From Streptomyces sp. V1I1 (GTDB taxonomy: Bacteria > Actinomycetota > Actinomycetes > Streptomycetales > Streptomycetaceae): a stretch of DNA of 64,000 nucleotides. The notes beneath the pieces were generated by a model. It made no database searches, was not told where the DNA came from, and saw only the letters and a program-made list of their open reading frames with translations. The translations under genes and the position numbers were made by a program. Within the stretch, counting starts at the first letter, position 1. The number at the start of each line of letters is the position of its first letter. Positions 52,757 to 62,179 of the stretch are shown here, one piece after another. The DNA is taken from NCBI RefSeq assembly GCF_030817355.1, contig NZ_JAUSZH010000001.1, positions 6,076,501 to 6,140,500 on the forward strand. The letters are read 5' to 3'.

Positions 52757-54185
52757 CACTCTCGTGGTCCCCCGCCAACAGGAGTGCCGTGACCGCGGAG
52801 TCCGGCCGACCCGCGGCCTCCACGGTCACCCGGTAGGGCCCAGGGTTGAGCGGGCCCGGGAAGGTGACGCTGTACTGCCCCTCGCCGTGGTTGCGCAGCG
52901 TCCGCCGGCTCTCAAGGCCCCCGTCGGCGGGGCGTAGGGTGGCCCGCAGCGCAAGTTCGTCCCCGCCGGGGGCGTCCGGCGGAACGGTCGCCGTCAGTTC
53001 GTACGTGCCGTCGGCCGCCACGAAGTCCGGTGCATCCACGCCCAGGCGGACCGGTTCGTCCTCAGGGCCCCGGTGGTAGGCCGGTTCCGGTGCCAGCAAG
53101 TTCCACAGCGCGTCCCGGACGCCACGATTGACCTGGAGCGAGCCGTGTCGCTCGCAGGGGGTGTGGCCCGCCGTGGCGCCCGGCGGGTGGGCGGAGAGGC
53201 GGGGGACCGTGCCGTCGCCCCCTTCCGTACGTGATCCGACAGCTGTGGACGTGATCAGCCGCTCGCCGTCATCGGAGCGGGTGGCGGTCGTCGCCGTCGG
53301 TTGCAGGACGCCGACGAACGGCACGAAGGCAGGGTCGGCGGCGCCCTTCGTGCGGGCTTCGGCGGCCTCTCGTATCGCCGCGTGGAATGCGCCCGCGTCG
53401 TGCAGCAGCTTTTCGTCCACACCGGGCAGGGCGGTTGGCAGTTCCCGCGCGTACAGCAGAGCCTTGCCCGTGGTGAGGCAGGCGTAGTCCGGTGTGAGCT
53501 GGTGCAGCGACGGGAGACTCCGCGCGAAGCGGGTCAGTGCGGCCCGCAGTCGGCGGGGGCCCACACTGTGGCCGTTGACAAGCGCCTCCAGCGCGTCCAA
53601 CGAGCCGCGGTGCGGGGTGCCCAGAGTGATGAGCCGGCGGGTGATCTCGTGGCCGCCGAGGCATTCGACGTAGAACCGGGCGATCAGGCCGCCCATGGAG
53701 TGGCAGACGAACGTCACCCGCGCGTCCTTGCGTGCGGCGGCGGAGGCGCGCCAGCGGTCCAGCTCCTCCTCGACGGTGGCCTTCAAGAGGCCGGCGTTGT
53801 AGCGGCAGGAGAGCCGCCAGTCGTACGGGAAGGGCAGCAGGTTCGTCGGCACGGCCGCGGGCTGGCCCGGGAATCTTCGGGAGAGCGTGAAGCCGCGCTC
53901 CAGCCAGTCGAGGAGCCCTGTGTAGCCGTCGACCAGGGCCCACCTGCCAGGCAGCGCGTGCAGATCGGACAGCACTCCGGTGGCCCGGACGCCGTCGCCC
54001 GGGTGGTCGTCGCCGAGATCGTGCGGCAGCGTGAGCCCGCCGATCGAGCGCCCCAGCGTACGGATCCCTCGCCACAGCGCCGCACCCGACAGACCCCACA
54101 CCTCGTTCTCGTCGGCGTCGGCGAGCCGACTGCCCATGATGCCGGGCAGGACCACCACCAGATCGTTCAACGGCTGACGTGGCAT
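52749..54185 (-). CDS. LCAT-like alpha/beta hydrolase, first gene of the conflict operon
   Basis: 478 residues, ATG 54185 with GGGGGAG eight bases before it. LNDLVVVLPGIMGSRL at the N-terminus is the oxyanion-side strand of lecithin:cholesterol acyltransferase-like lipases. VTFVCHSMGGLIARFYVE near residue 165 carries the nucleophilic Ser, GGDGTVPRLSAHPPG the region of the catalytic Asp, and CERHGSLQVN the His. The last 110 residues form a separate beta-rich domain (YELTATVPPDAPGGDEL; YSVTFPGPLNPGPYRVTVEA). No signal peptide, so it would attack membrane lipids from inside. Its stop overlaps the start of the caspase gene. Confidence 0.85.
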   Translation of the reverse strand: MPRQPLNDLVVVLPGIMGSRLADADENEVWGLSGAALWRGIRTLGRSIGGLTLPHDLGDDHPGDGVRATGVLSDLHALPGRWALVDGYTGLLDWLERGFTLSRRFPGQPAAVPTNLLPFPYDWRLSCRYNAGLLKATVEEELDRWRASAAARKDARVTFVCHSMGGLIARFYVECLGGHEITRRLITLGTPHRGSLDALEALVNGHSVGPRRLRAALTRFARSLPSLHQLTPDYACLTTGKALLYARELPTALPGVDEKLLHDAGAFHAAIREAAEARTKGAADPAFVPFVGVLQPTATTATRSDDGERLITSTAVGSRTEGGDGTVPRLSAHPPGATAGHTPCERHGSLQVNRGVRDALWNLLAPEPAYHRGPEDEPVRLGVDAPDFVAADGTYELTATVPPDAPGGDELALRATLRPADGGLESRRTLRNHGEGQYSVTFPGPLNPGPYRVTVEAAGRPDSAVTALLLAGDHESDA

Positions 54186-54304
54186 CGCTGCGACTCCCCC
54201 TGTTGTCCGTCGCTCGGTGTCGCACAACCGTAACCGCGCGTGGGTACGGAGGAGCGGGATTCCGGGATCCGTACCCCCGGGCGGCCCGAACGCGGCGGAC
54301 ACGG

Positions 54305-54344
54305 AAGTGCCCCCGTCCTGGATCGCTCCGGGACGGGGGCACTT
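54305..54344. terminator. Terminator of the E2 gene
   Basis: Fourteen-base perfect outer stem (54305-54318 with 54331-54344) and an inner GGA/TCC pair, 13 bases past the E2 stop at 54358. It separates the dehydrogenase genes from the conflict operon. Confidence 0.85.
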
Positions 54345-54357
54345 GCGTTACTGAGCC

Positions 54358-56173
54358 TTACAGGCCGAGCTCGACCTCGAACTCGCCGGCCTCCAGGATC
54401 GCCTTGACGTGCGTCAGGTAGCGGGCGGCGTCGGCACCGTCCACCAGACGGTGGTCGTAGGAGAGCGCGACGTACGTCATGTCGCGGATGGCGATGGTCT
54501 CGCCGAGATCCGGGTGGTTGACGACCACCGGGCGCTTGACGGTGGCGCCGATGCCCAGGATGGCGGCCTGGTTCGGCGGCACGATGATCGTGTCGAACAG
54601 CGCACCACGCGAACCGGTGTTGCTGATGGTGAAGGTCGCGCCCGCCAGGTCGTCCGGGGTGATCTTGCTGGAGCGTACGGCTCCCGCGAGCTCCGCGGTC
54701 TTCTTGGCGATGCCGGCGAGGTTCAGGTCGCCCGCGCCCTTGATGACCGGCGTCATCAGACCCTTCTCGGAGTCCACGGCGATGCCGATGTTCTCCGAGT
54801 CGAAGTACGTGATGGTGCCCTCGTCGTCGTTGATCCGGGCGTTGATGACCGGGTGGGCCTTCAGCGCCTGGGCCGCGGCCTTGACGAAGAACGGCATCGG
54901 GGACAGCTTGACGCCCTCACGGGCGGCGAAGGCGTCCTTGGCCTTGGCGCGCAGCTTCATCAGCTTGGTGATGTCGACCTCGACGACCGAGGTCAGCTGG
55001 GCCTGGCTGTGCAGGGCCTTCATCATGTTGTCGCCGATGACCTTGCGCATCCGGGTCATCTTGACGGTCTGACCGCGCAGCGGGGACACCTCGAGGGCAG
55101 GGGCCTTCGAAGCGGCGGCCGGGGCGGCGGCGGCCGGTGCCGGAGCGGCGGCGGCAGCCTTGGCGGCCTCCGCGGCGGCGATGACGTCCTGCTTGCGGAT
55201 ACGGCCACCGACGCCGGTGCCCTTGACCGCGGACAGGTCCACGCCGTTCTCGGCGGCGAGCTTACGGACCAGGGGGGTCACGTAGGCGTCACTGGCTTCA
55301 CCTGCGGCGGGGGCGGCCGGAGCAGCCGGGGCGGGGGTGACGGGCGCCGGAGCGGCCGGGGCCGGAGTGGGAGCCGCGACCGGAGCAGGAGCAGGAGCCG
55401 GAGCCGCGACCGGAGCGGGGGCGGCCGGAGCAGCAGGCGCGGCCGGGGCCGCGGGAGCCGCAGGGGCAGCCGGAGCCGGAGCAGCGGCGGCGGGCGCCGG
55501 AGCCGGGGCGGCAGGCGCGGGGGCGGCAGCCGGAGCGGCACCCGGAGCGCCGATCACGGCCAGCTTGGCGCCGACCTCGGCGGTCTCGTCCTCGCCGACC
55601 ACGATCTCCAGCAGCACACCGGAAGCCGGGGCCGGGATCTCGGTGTCGACCTTGTCCGTGGAGACCTCGAGCAGCGGCTCGTCGGCCTCGACGCTTTCGC
55701 CGACCTGCTTGAGCCAGCGGGTGACGGTGCCCTCGGTGACGCTCTCGCCGAGCGCGGGGAGGACGACGTCCGTGCCGGTGGCGCCGCCTGCCGGAGCGGT
55801 AGCCGGAGCCGGTGCGGCCGGAGCCGCGGGGGCCTCGGCGACCGGAGCCGGGGCGGCAGGCGCGGCCGGGGCCTCGGCCGGGGCGGCGGGGGCCTCGGCC
55901 GCGGCCGGAGCCGGGGCGGCGGCGGGCGCACCGCTGCCGTCGTCGATGATCGCCAGCTCGGCGCCGACCTCGACGGTCTCGTCCTCGGCGACCTTGATGG
56001 ACGCGAGGATGCCCGCGGGCCGGGGCCGGGATCTCGGTGTCGACCTTGTCGGTCGACACCTCGAGCAGGGGCTCGTCGGCCTCGACTCGCTCGCCCTCGG
56101 CCTTCAGCCAGCGCGTGACAGTGCCCTCGGTGACGCTCTCGCCGAGCGCCGGAAGGGTTACGGAAACCGGCAT
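54358..56173 (-). CDS. sucB: Dihydrolipoamide acyltransferase E2, apparent frameshift
   Basis: About 604 residues if the frame is repaired. Two lipoyl domains, each with lipoyl-Lys in [15 protein letters not shown], are joined by long Ala/Pro linkers. A peripheral-subunit-binding domain follows ([20 protein letters not shown]), then the catalytic core with [15 protein letters not shown] (His and Asp of the active site). Near 56016-56022 one extra C breaks the first lipoyl domain: EIPAPA should run on to [17 protein letters not shown], which lies in the next frame. The same words in the second domain are intact. Such a gene should be essential, so a read error is a strong possibility; otherwise a one-lipoyl protein may start inside. 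Annotated elsewhere as the succinyltransferase, it may serve both complexes. Confidence 0.9.
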
Positions 56174-56265
56174 GGTTTCAGTTGCTCCTAACGGATGGGG
56201 TCTCCCCAGCTCGCGCGGAGCGCCGAGCGAGGGGACGTGCGGAAGTGTCGTCGCGCCCGAGGGGC

Positions 56266-57654
56266 TCAGTCGTGGGAGTGCAGGGGCTTGCCCGCGAGTG
56301 CCAGGTGGGCCTCGCCGAGCGCCTCGCTCTGCGTCGGGTGCGCGTGGATGAGCTGCGCGACCTCGGCCGGCAGAGCCTCCCAGTTGTAAATCAGCTGAGC
56401 TTCGCCGACCTGCTCGCCCATACGGTCACCGACCATGTGGACGCCGACCACGGCACCGTCCTTGACCTGGACGAGCTTGATCTCGCCCGCAGTCTTCAGG
56501 ATCTTGCTCTTGCCATTGCCCGCGAGGTTGTACTTCAGGGCGACGACCTTGTCCGCGCCGTAGATCTCCTTGGCCTTGGCCTCGGTGATGCCCACGGAGG
56601 CGACCTCGGGGTGGCAGTACGTCACCCGGGGCACGCCGTCGTAGTCGATCGGAACGGTCTTCAGACCGGCCAGCCGCTCTGCCACCAGGATGCCCTCGGC
56701 GAAGCCGACGTGCGCGAGCTGGAGCGTGGGGACGAGGTCGCCGACCGCCGAGATGGTGGGCACGTTCGTCCGCATGTACTCGTCGACCAGGACATAGCCG
56801 CGGTCCATCGCGACGCCCTGCTCGTCGTAGCCGAGACCGTCGGAGACGGGGCCGCGGCCGACGGCGACCAGCAGCACCTCGGCCTCGAAGGCCTTGCCGT
56901 CCGCGAGGGTGACCCGCACACCCTCGGCGGTGTACTCGGCCTTCTCGAAGAAGGTGCCCAGGTTGAACTTGATGCCGCGCTTGCGGAACGCGCGCTCAAG
57001 AAGCTTCGAGCTGCTCTCGTCCTCGACCGGCACCAGGTGCTTCAGGCCCTCGATGACGGTGACGTCGGAGCCGAAGGACTTCCACGCCGAGGCGAACTCG
57101 ACGCCGATGACGCCGCCGCCCAGCACGATCGCGGACTGCGGGACGCGGTCCAGCTTCAGCGCGTGGTCCGAGGAGATGATGCGGTTTCCGTCGATCTCCA
57201 GGCCCGGCAGCGACTTCGGTACGGAGCCGGTGGCGAGGAGGACATGACGGCCCTGAACGCGCTGGCCGTTGACGTCGACGGAGGTGGGGGAGGACAGCCG
57301 GCCCTCACCCTCGATGTAGGTGACCTTGCGGGAGGCGATCAGACCCTGGAGACCCTTGTACAGGCCCGAGATCACCTCGTCCTTGTACTTGTGGACGGCC
57401 TCGATGTCGATGCCCTCGAAGGTGGCCTTGACACCGAACTGGTCGGCCTCACGAGCCTGGTCGGCGATCTCGCCGGCGTGCAGCAGAGCCTTCGTGGGGA
57501 TGCATCCGTTGTGCAGGCAGGTGCCGCCGACCTTGCCCTTCTCGATCAGGGCGACGTCCAGGCCCAGCTGAGCTCCACGCAGCGCCGCAGCGTAACCGCC
57601 GCTACCACCGCCGAGGATCACTAGGTCGAAAACGGTGCTGGCGTCGTTCGCCAC
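56266..57654 (-). CDS. lpdA: Dihydrolipoamide dehydrogenase (E3)
   Basis: 462 residues, GTG 57654 with GGAGG seven bases before it. FAD motif [18 protein letters not shown], redox-active disulfide [15 protein letters not shown] near residue 44, NAD motif [18 protein letters not shown] near residue 180, second FAD site [10 protein letters not shown] near residue 305, and the C-terminal active-site [17 protein letters not shown] with the catalytic His-Glu. Reoxidises the lipoyl groups of E2 with NAD. It lies 92 bases before the E2 gene on the same strand and is likely cotranscribed. Confidence 0.97.
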   Translation of the reverse strand: MANDASTVFDLVILGGGSGGYAAALRGAQLGLDVALIEKGKVGGTCLHNGCIPTKALLHAGEIADQAREADQFGVKATFEGIDIEAVHKYKDEVISGLYKGLQGLIASRKVTYIEGEGRLSSPTSVDVNGQRVQGRHVLLATGSVPKSLPGLEIDGNRIISSDHALKLDRVPQSAIVLGGGVIGVEFASAWKSFGSDVTVIEGLKHLVPVEDESSSKLLERAFRKRGIKFNLGTFFEKAEYTAEGVRVTLADGKAFEAEVLLVAVGRGPVSDGLGYDEQGVAMDRGYVLVDEYMRTNVPTISAVGDLVPTLQLAHVGFAEGILVAERLAGLKTVPIDYDGVPRVTYCHPEVASVGITEAKAKEIYGADKVVALKYNLAGNGKSKILKTAGEIKLVQVKDGAVVGVHMVGDRMGEQVGEAQLIYNWEALPAEVAQLIHAHPTQSEALGEAHLALAGKPLHSHD

Positions 57655-57936
57655 GTCACGTCCTCCATGCATGTGCGCCGGTCGCCGGTCCTCGACCGGG
57701 CGGCGGCTGGTGTTCGGCCGCTGTTTCTTCGGCCCTGTGGTGGGGGCCCTGTCCTGCCGAGAACCCATCTTCGCACTTGTTGACGGGAGGCGGGACGCGG
57801 GGCCGGGGTCTGGGACGGCCGATCGACCGTCCCGTGGGGTTACTGGCCCGTACGAACGTACGGATTCCGTTGAAGGCGAACCTAACAACACGGACGGCCC
57901 CGGACGTATGCCCGGGGCCGTACGGAGAGAAAAGCC

Positions 57937-58003
57937 TCAGTCCTCAGACTCGGTCCTCAGACTCAGCCCTCAGCTCTCAGCTCTCAGCTCTCAGCCCTCA
58001 GCC
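57937..58003. repeat. CTCAG-type microsatellite after pepA
   Basis: A run of CTCAG-based units (TCCTCAGACTCGG, CTCAGCTCTCAGCTCT, CCCTCAGCCTCAG) directly touching the pepA stop. Such simple sequence is unusual in this GC-rich DNA. Confidence 0.8.
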
Positions 58004-59560
58004 TCAGCCGAGGTCGCCGGCGGCGGTGCGCTCGGCGAGCTTGACCAGGGTGCGGACCGCGGAGCCGGTGCCGCCCTTGGGGGTGTAGCCGAACGGCGCA
58101 CCCTCGTGGAAGGCAGGGCCCGCGATGTCCAGGTGCGCCCAGGCGATGCCCTCGCCCACGAACTCCTTCAGGAACAGACCGGCCACCAGGCCGCCGCCCA
58201 TCCGCTCACCCATGTTGGCGATGTCGGCGGTCGGGGAGTCCATGCCCTTGCGCAGCTCGGCGGGGAGCGGCATCGGCCAGGACTGCTCGCCCACCTCCTC
58301 GGCGATCTCGTGGATGGAGGTACGGAATGCGTCGTCGTTGGACATGATGCCGAAGGTGCGGTTGCCGAGAGCGAGCACCATCGCGCCGGTCAGCGTCGCG
58401 ACGTCCACGATGGCGTCCGGCTTCTCCTCGGAGGCCTTCCACAGCGCGTCGGCCAGGACCAGACGGCCCTCGGCGTCGGTGTTGAGCACCTCGACCGTCT
58501 TGCCGCTGTACATGCGCAGGACGTCGCCGGGGCGGGTGGCGGTGCCGGACGGCATGTTCTCGGCGAGCGCCAGCCAGCCGGTGACGTTCACCCGGAGGCC
58601 GAGGCGGGCCGCGGTGACAACGGCGGCGAACACCGCGGCGGCGCCGCTCATGTCGCACTTCATCGTCTCGTTGTGACCGGCCGGCTTGAGCGAGATGCCG
58701 CCCGAGTCGTAGGTGATGCCCTTGCCGACCAGGGCCAGCGTCTTCTCCGCCTTGGGGTGCGTGTAGGTGAGCTTCACCAGGCGCGGGCCGTGGGCCGAGC
58801 CCTGGCCGACGCCGAGGATGCCGCCGAAGCCGCCCTTGACGAGGGCTTTCTCGTCGAGCACCTGCACCTTCACGCCGTGCTCCTTGCCGACGGCGGTGGC
58901 GACGGCGGCGAAGGACTCGGGGAAGAGGTCGTTCGGCGGGGTGTTGATCAGGTCGCGGGCGCGGTTGATCTCCTCGGTCAGCGCGATCGCGCGCTCGGCC
59001 GCGGCCTTGTGCGCCTTGTCGCGCGGCTTGGCGCCGAGCAGGGCGACCTCGCCGAGCGGCTGCTTCGCGCCGGTGCCTCCGGCCTGGGAGTCACCGTTCT
59101 TGGAGTCCTTCGCGTCCTTGTCGCTGCCCTGGTAGGCGGTGAAGGAGTACGCACCGAGGAGGGCGCCCTCGGCGATCGCCTCCGCGTCCTCGGCCGCCTC
59201 GACCGGCAGAGCGAACGCGGCCTTCTTCGAGCCGTTCAGCGCACGGGCCGCGGCGCCCGCGGCACGCCGCAGCGACTCGGCGTCGTACGCCTCGTCCTTC
59301 TCCGGCACCGCGCCGAGACCGACCGCGAGGACGACCGGGGCCTTGAGTCCGGAGGGGGCGGGGAGCTTGGTCACCTCGCCCTCGGCACCGGTGGCGCCGA
59401 GGGTGTCGAGAACGGAGGCGAGCTTTCCGTCGAACGCCTTGTCCACGGCCTCGGCGCCGGGCGCGACGACCGGGCCCTTTGCGCCCTTCGCGACGCCGAC
59501 CACGAGGGCGTCGGCGCGCAGCGTCGCCGCGCCGGCAGTGCTGAGAGTGAGAGCAGTCAC
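58004..59560 (-). CDS. pepA: Leucyl aminopeptidase (M17)
   Basis: 518 residues, GTG 59560. The N-terminal domain is variable. The C-terminal catalytic domain has LALVGKGITYDSGGISLKP near residue 255 (metal ligands), MKCDMSGAAAVFA, and NTDAEGRLVLADALWKA near residue 345, the family signature with two zinc/manganese ligands and the bicarbonate Arg. Removes N-terminal residues from peptides in the cytoplasm. The neighbourhood with lpdA is conserved in Streptomyces. Confidence 0.96.
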   Translation of the reverse strand: MTALTLSTAGAATLRADALVVGVAKGAKGPVVAPGAEAVDKAFDGKLASVLDTLGATGAEGEVTKLPAPSGLKAPVVLAVGLGAVPEKDEAYDAESLRRAAGAAARALNGSKKAAFALPVEAAEDAEAIAEGALLGAYSFTAYQGSDKDAKDSKNGDSQAGGTGAKQPLGEVALLGAKPRDKAHKAAAERAIALTEEINRARDLINTPPNDLFPESFAAVATAVGKEHGVKVQVLDEKALVKGGFGGILGVGQGSAHGPRLVKLTYTHPKAEKTLALVGKGITYDSGGISLKPAGHNETMKCDMSGAAAVFAAVVTAARLGLRVNVTGWLALAENMPSGTATRPGDVLRMYSGKTVEVLNTDAEGRLVLADALWKASEEKPDAIVDVATLTGAMVLALGNRTFGIMSNDDAFRTSIHEIAEEVGEQSWPMPLPAELRKGMDSPTADIANMGERMGGGLVAGLFLKEFVGEGIAWAHLDIAGPAFHEGAPFGYTPKGGTGSAVRTLVKLAERTAAGDLG

Positions 59561-59783
59561 GGTGGTGAAATCTCGCTTCCGTTGAGTTCCGGGGCCGTAG
59601 AGGGGGTGGATCGACACCCCACGCCTGACAAGAGCCTACGCGCGGTCACATGTATCGCTCACGGCGGCGGCAGTTCACTCGTCCGTGGCGCCGCCTCGCG
59701 GCTCGCCGGGCTCGTCTGTGCTCTGCTGTGCCGTGCGACCGCACACCGCACACCGCCCTCCCGCACGCACTGGAGCCCGCCCT

Positions 59784-60565
59784 GTGAGACGCGTACCACT
59801 GCCGCTCGTGCTCTCCTCCTCGTACTGGCGGGCTGCACGTCCCCGCCGGACGGCAAACCGCCCGCCGAGCGCTGGCGGCCGGAGCCCGGCCCGGCCTGGC
59901 AGTGGCAGCTCAGCGGCAGGCTCGATCCGACCGTAGACGTGCCGGTGTACGACATCGACGGCTTCGAGCACCCGAAGTCCGCGGTCGCCGATCTGCACCG
60001 CCGCGGCCGCAAAGTCATCTGCTATCTCTCCACCGGCGCGTGGGAGGAGTTCCGCCCGGACGCGGCGAAGTTCCCGAAGTCCGTCCTGGGCCGCGGCAAC
60101 GGCTGGGACGGCGAGCGCTGGCTCGACATCCGGCGTACGGACATCCTCGAACCCCTGATGGCCGAGCGCATCGAGATGTGCCGGGCCAAGGGCTTCGACG
60201 CGGTCGAGCCCGACAACATGGACGCGTACGCCAACCCCACCGGCTTCCCCATCTCCGCGGCCGACCAGCTCCGCTACAACCGCCTGATCGCCCGCCTGGC
60301 CCACGACCGCGGGCTGGCCGTGGGCCTGAAGAACGACCTCGACCAGATCCCGCAACTGGTGGGGGACTTCGACTTCGCGGTCAATGAACAGTGCGCGGAG
60401 CACGAGGAGTGCGAGCGGCTGGCGCCGTTCATCAGCGCGGGCAAGGCGGTCTTCCATGTCGAGTACGAGCTGACGACGGATGAGTTCTGTCCCGGGGCGC
60501 GGCGGCTGAATCTCAGCTCGATGCTGAAGAAGTACGACCTGGGGGTCTGGCGGCAGCCCTGCTAG
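59784..60565 (+). CDS. GH114-like lipoprotein, frameshift in signal peptide
   Basis: About 260 residues. The mature part is an endo-alpha-1,4-polygalactosaminidase-like domain: VDVPVYDIDGFEHPK, VICYLSTGAWEEFRPD, RWLDIRRTDILEPLM, GFDAVEPDNMDAYAN (acidic catalytic residue) and FAVNEQCAEHEECERL. It is preceded by the lipobox LVLAGC. The natural start is GTG 59784 (GGAG eight bases before; VRRVPLPLVL), but that frame and the lipobox frame differ: near 59812-59818 in GTGCTCTCCTCCTCG one base is missing or two are extra. No in-frame start closer than 500 bases fits. Either a read error or a dead export signal. Confidence 0.78.
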
Positions 60566-61350
60566 CGGCCGAGCACCAGCGCGACGAGGCAGACCGTCGC
60601 CGCCGTCTCCGCCAGCGCGCCGAACACGTCGCCCGTCACCCCGCCGAAGCGGCGTACGCAGTGGCGCAGCAGCAGTTGGGCCGCGCCGAGGCCTGCCAGG
60701 ACCGCCAGCGCGTGGTGGACCGCGCCGTACCCGCCGAACAGCGCGCCCGCCGCCGCGCAGGCCGCGGTGACCAGGGCGGCGACGGCGAGTCCGGTGCGTA
60801 CGGGAACGACCTGTGCGACCGCCGCGCCGAGGCCTTCGGGGCGGGCCGCCGGGATGCCCGTACGTGAGGCGAGGGTGAGGGCCAGGCGCGCGGTCATGCC
60901 CGAGACCGCGGCGCCCACCGCGCCGTACGTCCAGGCCTCGCCGTACAGCTGGGCCACCGCCGCGACCTGGGCGATGAGCACGAACAGCAGCGTGATGACC
61001 CCGAACGGCCCGATGTCCGACTGCTTCATGATGCGCAGCGCGTCCTCGGCGGGCTTTCCGCTGCCCAGGCCGTCGGCCGTGTCGGCGAGGCCGTCCAGAT
61101 GGAGGCCGCGGGTGAGCGCGGCCGGGACGGCGACCGTGGCCGTCGCGGCGAGCAGCGGGCCGGAGCCCAGCAGCGTCAGCAGCCCGCCGGTGCCCGCGGC
61201 GAGCAGGCCGACGACCAGCCCGGCCAGTGGCGCGCACAGCATTCCGGCGCGCGCCGTGTCACGGTCCCAGCGCGTGACGCGGACCGGGAGCGCGGTCAGG
61301 GTGCCGAAAGCGAAACGTATGCCGTGACGTCTGCCGTCCAGAGGAATCAT
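60562..61350 (-). CDS. cobS: Adenosylcobinamide-GDP ribazoletransferase
   Basis: 262 residues, an integral membrane enzyme that joins the lower nucleotide to adenosylcobinamide in vitamin B12 synthesis. FAFGTLTALPVR at the start, RGLHLDGLADTADGLG near residue 82 with the metal-binding Asp/His motif, MKQSDIGPFGVI near residue 108, and GGVTGDVFGA near the C-terminus are all family marks. Its stop overlaps that of the convergent GH114 gene by four bases. Other cob genes are not in the window. Confidence 0.96.
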   Translation of the reverse strand: MIPLDGRRHGIRFAFGTLTALPVRVTRWDRDTARAGMLCAPLAGLVVGLLAAGTGGLLTLLGSGPLLAATATVAVPAALTRGLHLDGLADTADGLGSGKPAEDALRIMKQSDIGPFGVITLLFVLIAQVAAVAQLYGEAWTYGAVGAAVSGMTARLALTLASRTGIPAARPEGLGAAVAQVVPVRTGLAVAALVTAACAAAGALFGGYGAVHHALAVLAGLGAAQLLLRHCVRRFGGVTGDVFGALAETAATVCLVALVLGR

Positions 61351-61423
61351 CGCGCGAAGGGTAGCCCGGCCGGACTGACGGTAAATTGCGCATATCGCGC
61401 AAATCGGGAGCGGGTGGCATGGG

Positions 61424-62179
61424 ATGGGTCACTGGTTTTACCGCAACATCGTCGAGCCGGGGAAGCTCCCGATGCTGCTCGCGCTGGCCTCCTTCATCAT
61501 CACCTTCCTGGCGACCCGTACGATCACCCGGCTGATCAGGGCGGGCAGAGGGCCGTTCAAGAACGTCACGCCCGGCGGCATGCACATCCACCATGTGGTC
61601 CCCGGCGTCATCCTGACCGTGATCGGCGGCTTCGGGGCGGTCGGCAGCGCCCGGCACGGCCCCTCCGCGGCGGCCTGCGCGATCATCTTCGGGATCGGCG
61701 CGGGCCTCGTACTCGACGAGTTCGCGCTCATCCTCCATCTCGACGACGTCTACTGGACCGAGCAGGGCCGTCAGAGCGTGGAGGTCGTGGTGCTCGCCGC
61801 GGCCCTGGCGCTGCTGGTCCTCAGCGGCTTCGCACCGCTCGGCGTCAATCAGATGACCCCCGACGAACGCCAGGACCGCGTCTCGCTGATCGCGACACTG
61901 GTGATCAACTTCCTCCTTGTGCTCGTCGTGCTCGTCAAGGGCAAGCCACGGATGGCCCTCATCAGCGTTCTGGTGCCGTTCGTGGCGCTCTTCGGGGCGG
62001 TACGGCTGGCCCGGCCGGGTTCTCCCTGGGCCCGCCGCTTCTACCGCAAGCGGCCCAAGGCCCGCGCCAGGGCCCGGCTGCGCTCCTTCCGCCACGACCG
62101 CCGCTGGGACCGGCCACGGCGCAGGTTTCAGGACCTGATCGGCGGCGCCCCCGACCGGCTGCCGGCGCGCAAACGCTGA
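61424..62179 (+). CDS. Integral membrane protein with MHIHH motif
   Basis: 251 residues. About six hydrophobic segments (LPMLLALASFIITFLA; VVPGVILTVIGGFGAV; VVVLAAALALLVLSGF; LVINFLLVLVVLV). Between the first two, GGMHIHHVVPG places three His at the membrane edge, and LDEFALILHLDDVYW adds acidic residues, suggesting a metal site. The basic cytoplasmic tail (RRFYRKRPKARARARLRSF) is long. I recognise it as a conserved actinobacterial membrane protein without known function. ATG 61424, or 61419 in another frame, which is less likely. Confidence 0.8.
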   Translation: MGHWFYRNIVEPGKLPMLLALASFIITFLATRTITRLIRAGRGPFKNVTPGGMHIHHVVPGVILTVIGGFGAVGSARHGPSAAACAIIFGIGAGLVLDEFALILHLDDVYWTEQGRQSVEVVVLAAALALLVLSGFAPLGVNQMTPDERQDRVSLIATLVINFLLVLVVLVKGKPRMALISVLVPFVALFGAVRLARPGSPWARRFYRKRPKARARARLRSFRHDRRWDRPRRRFQDLIGGAPDRLPARKR

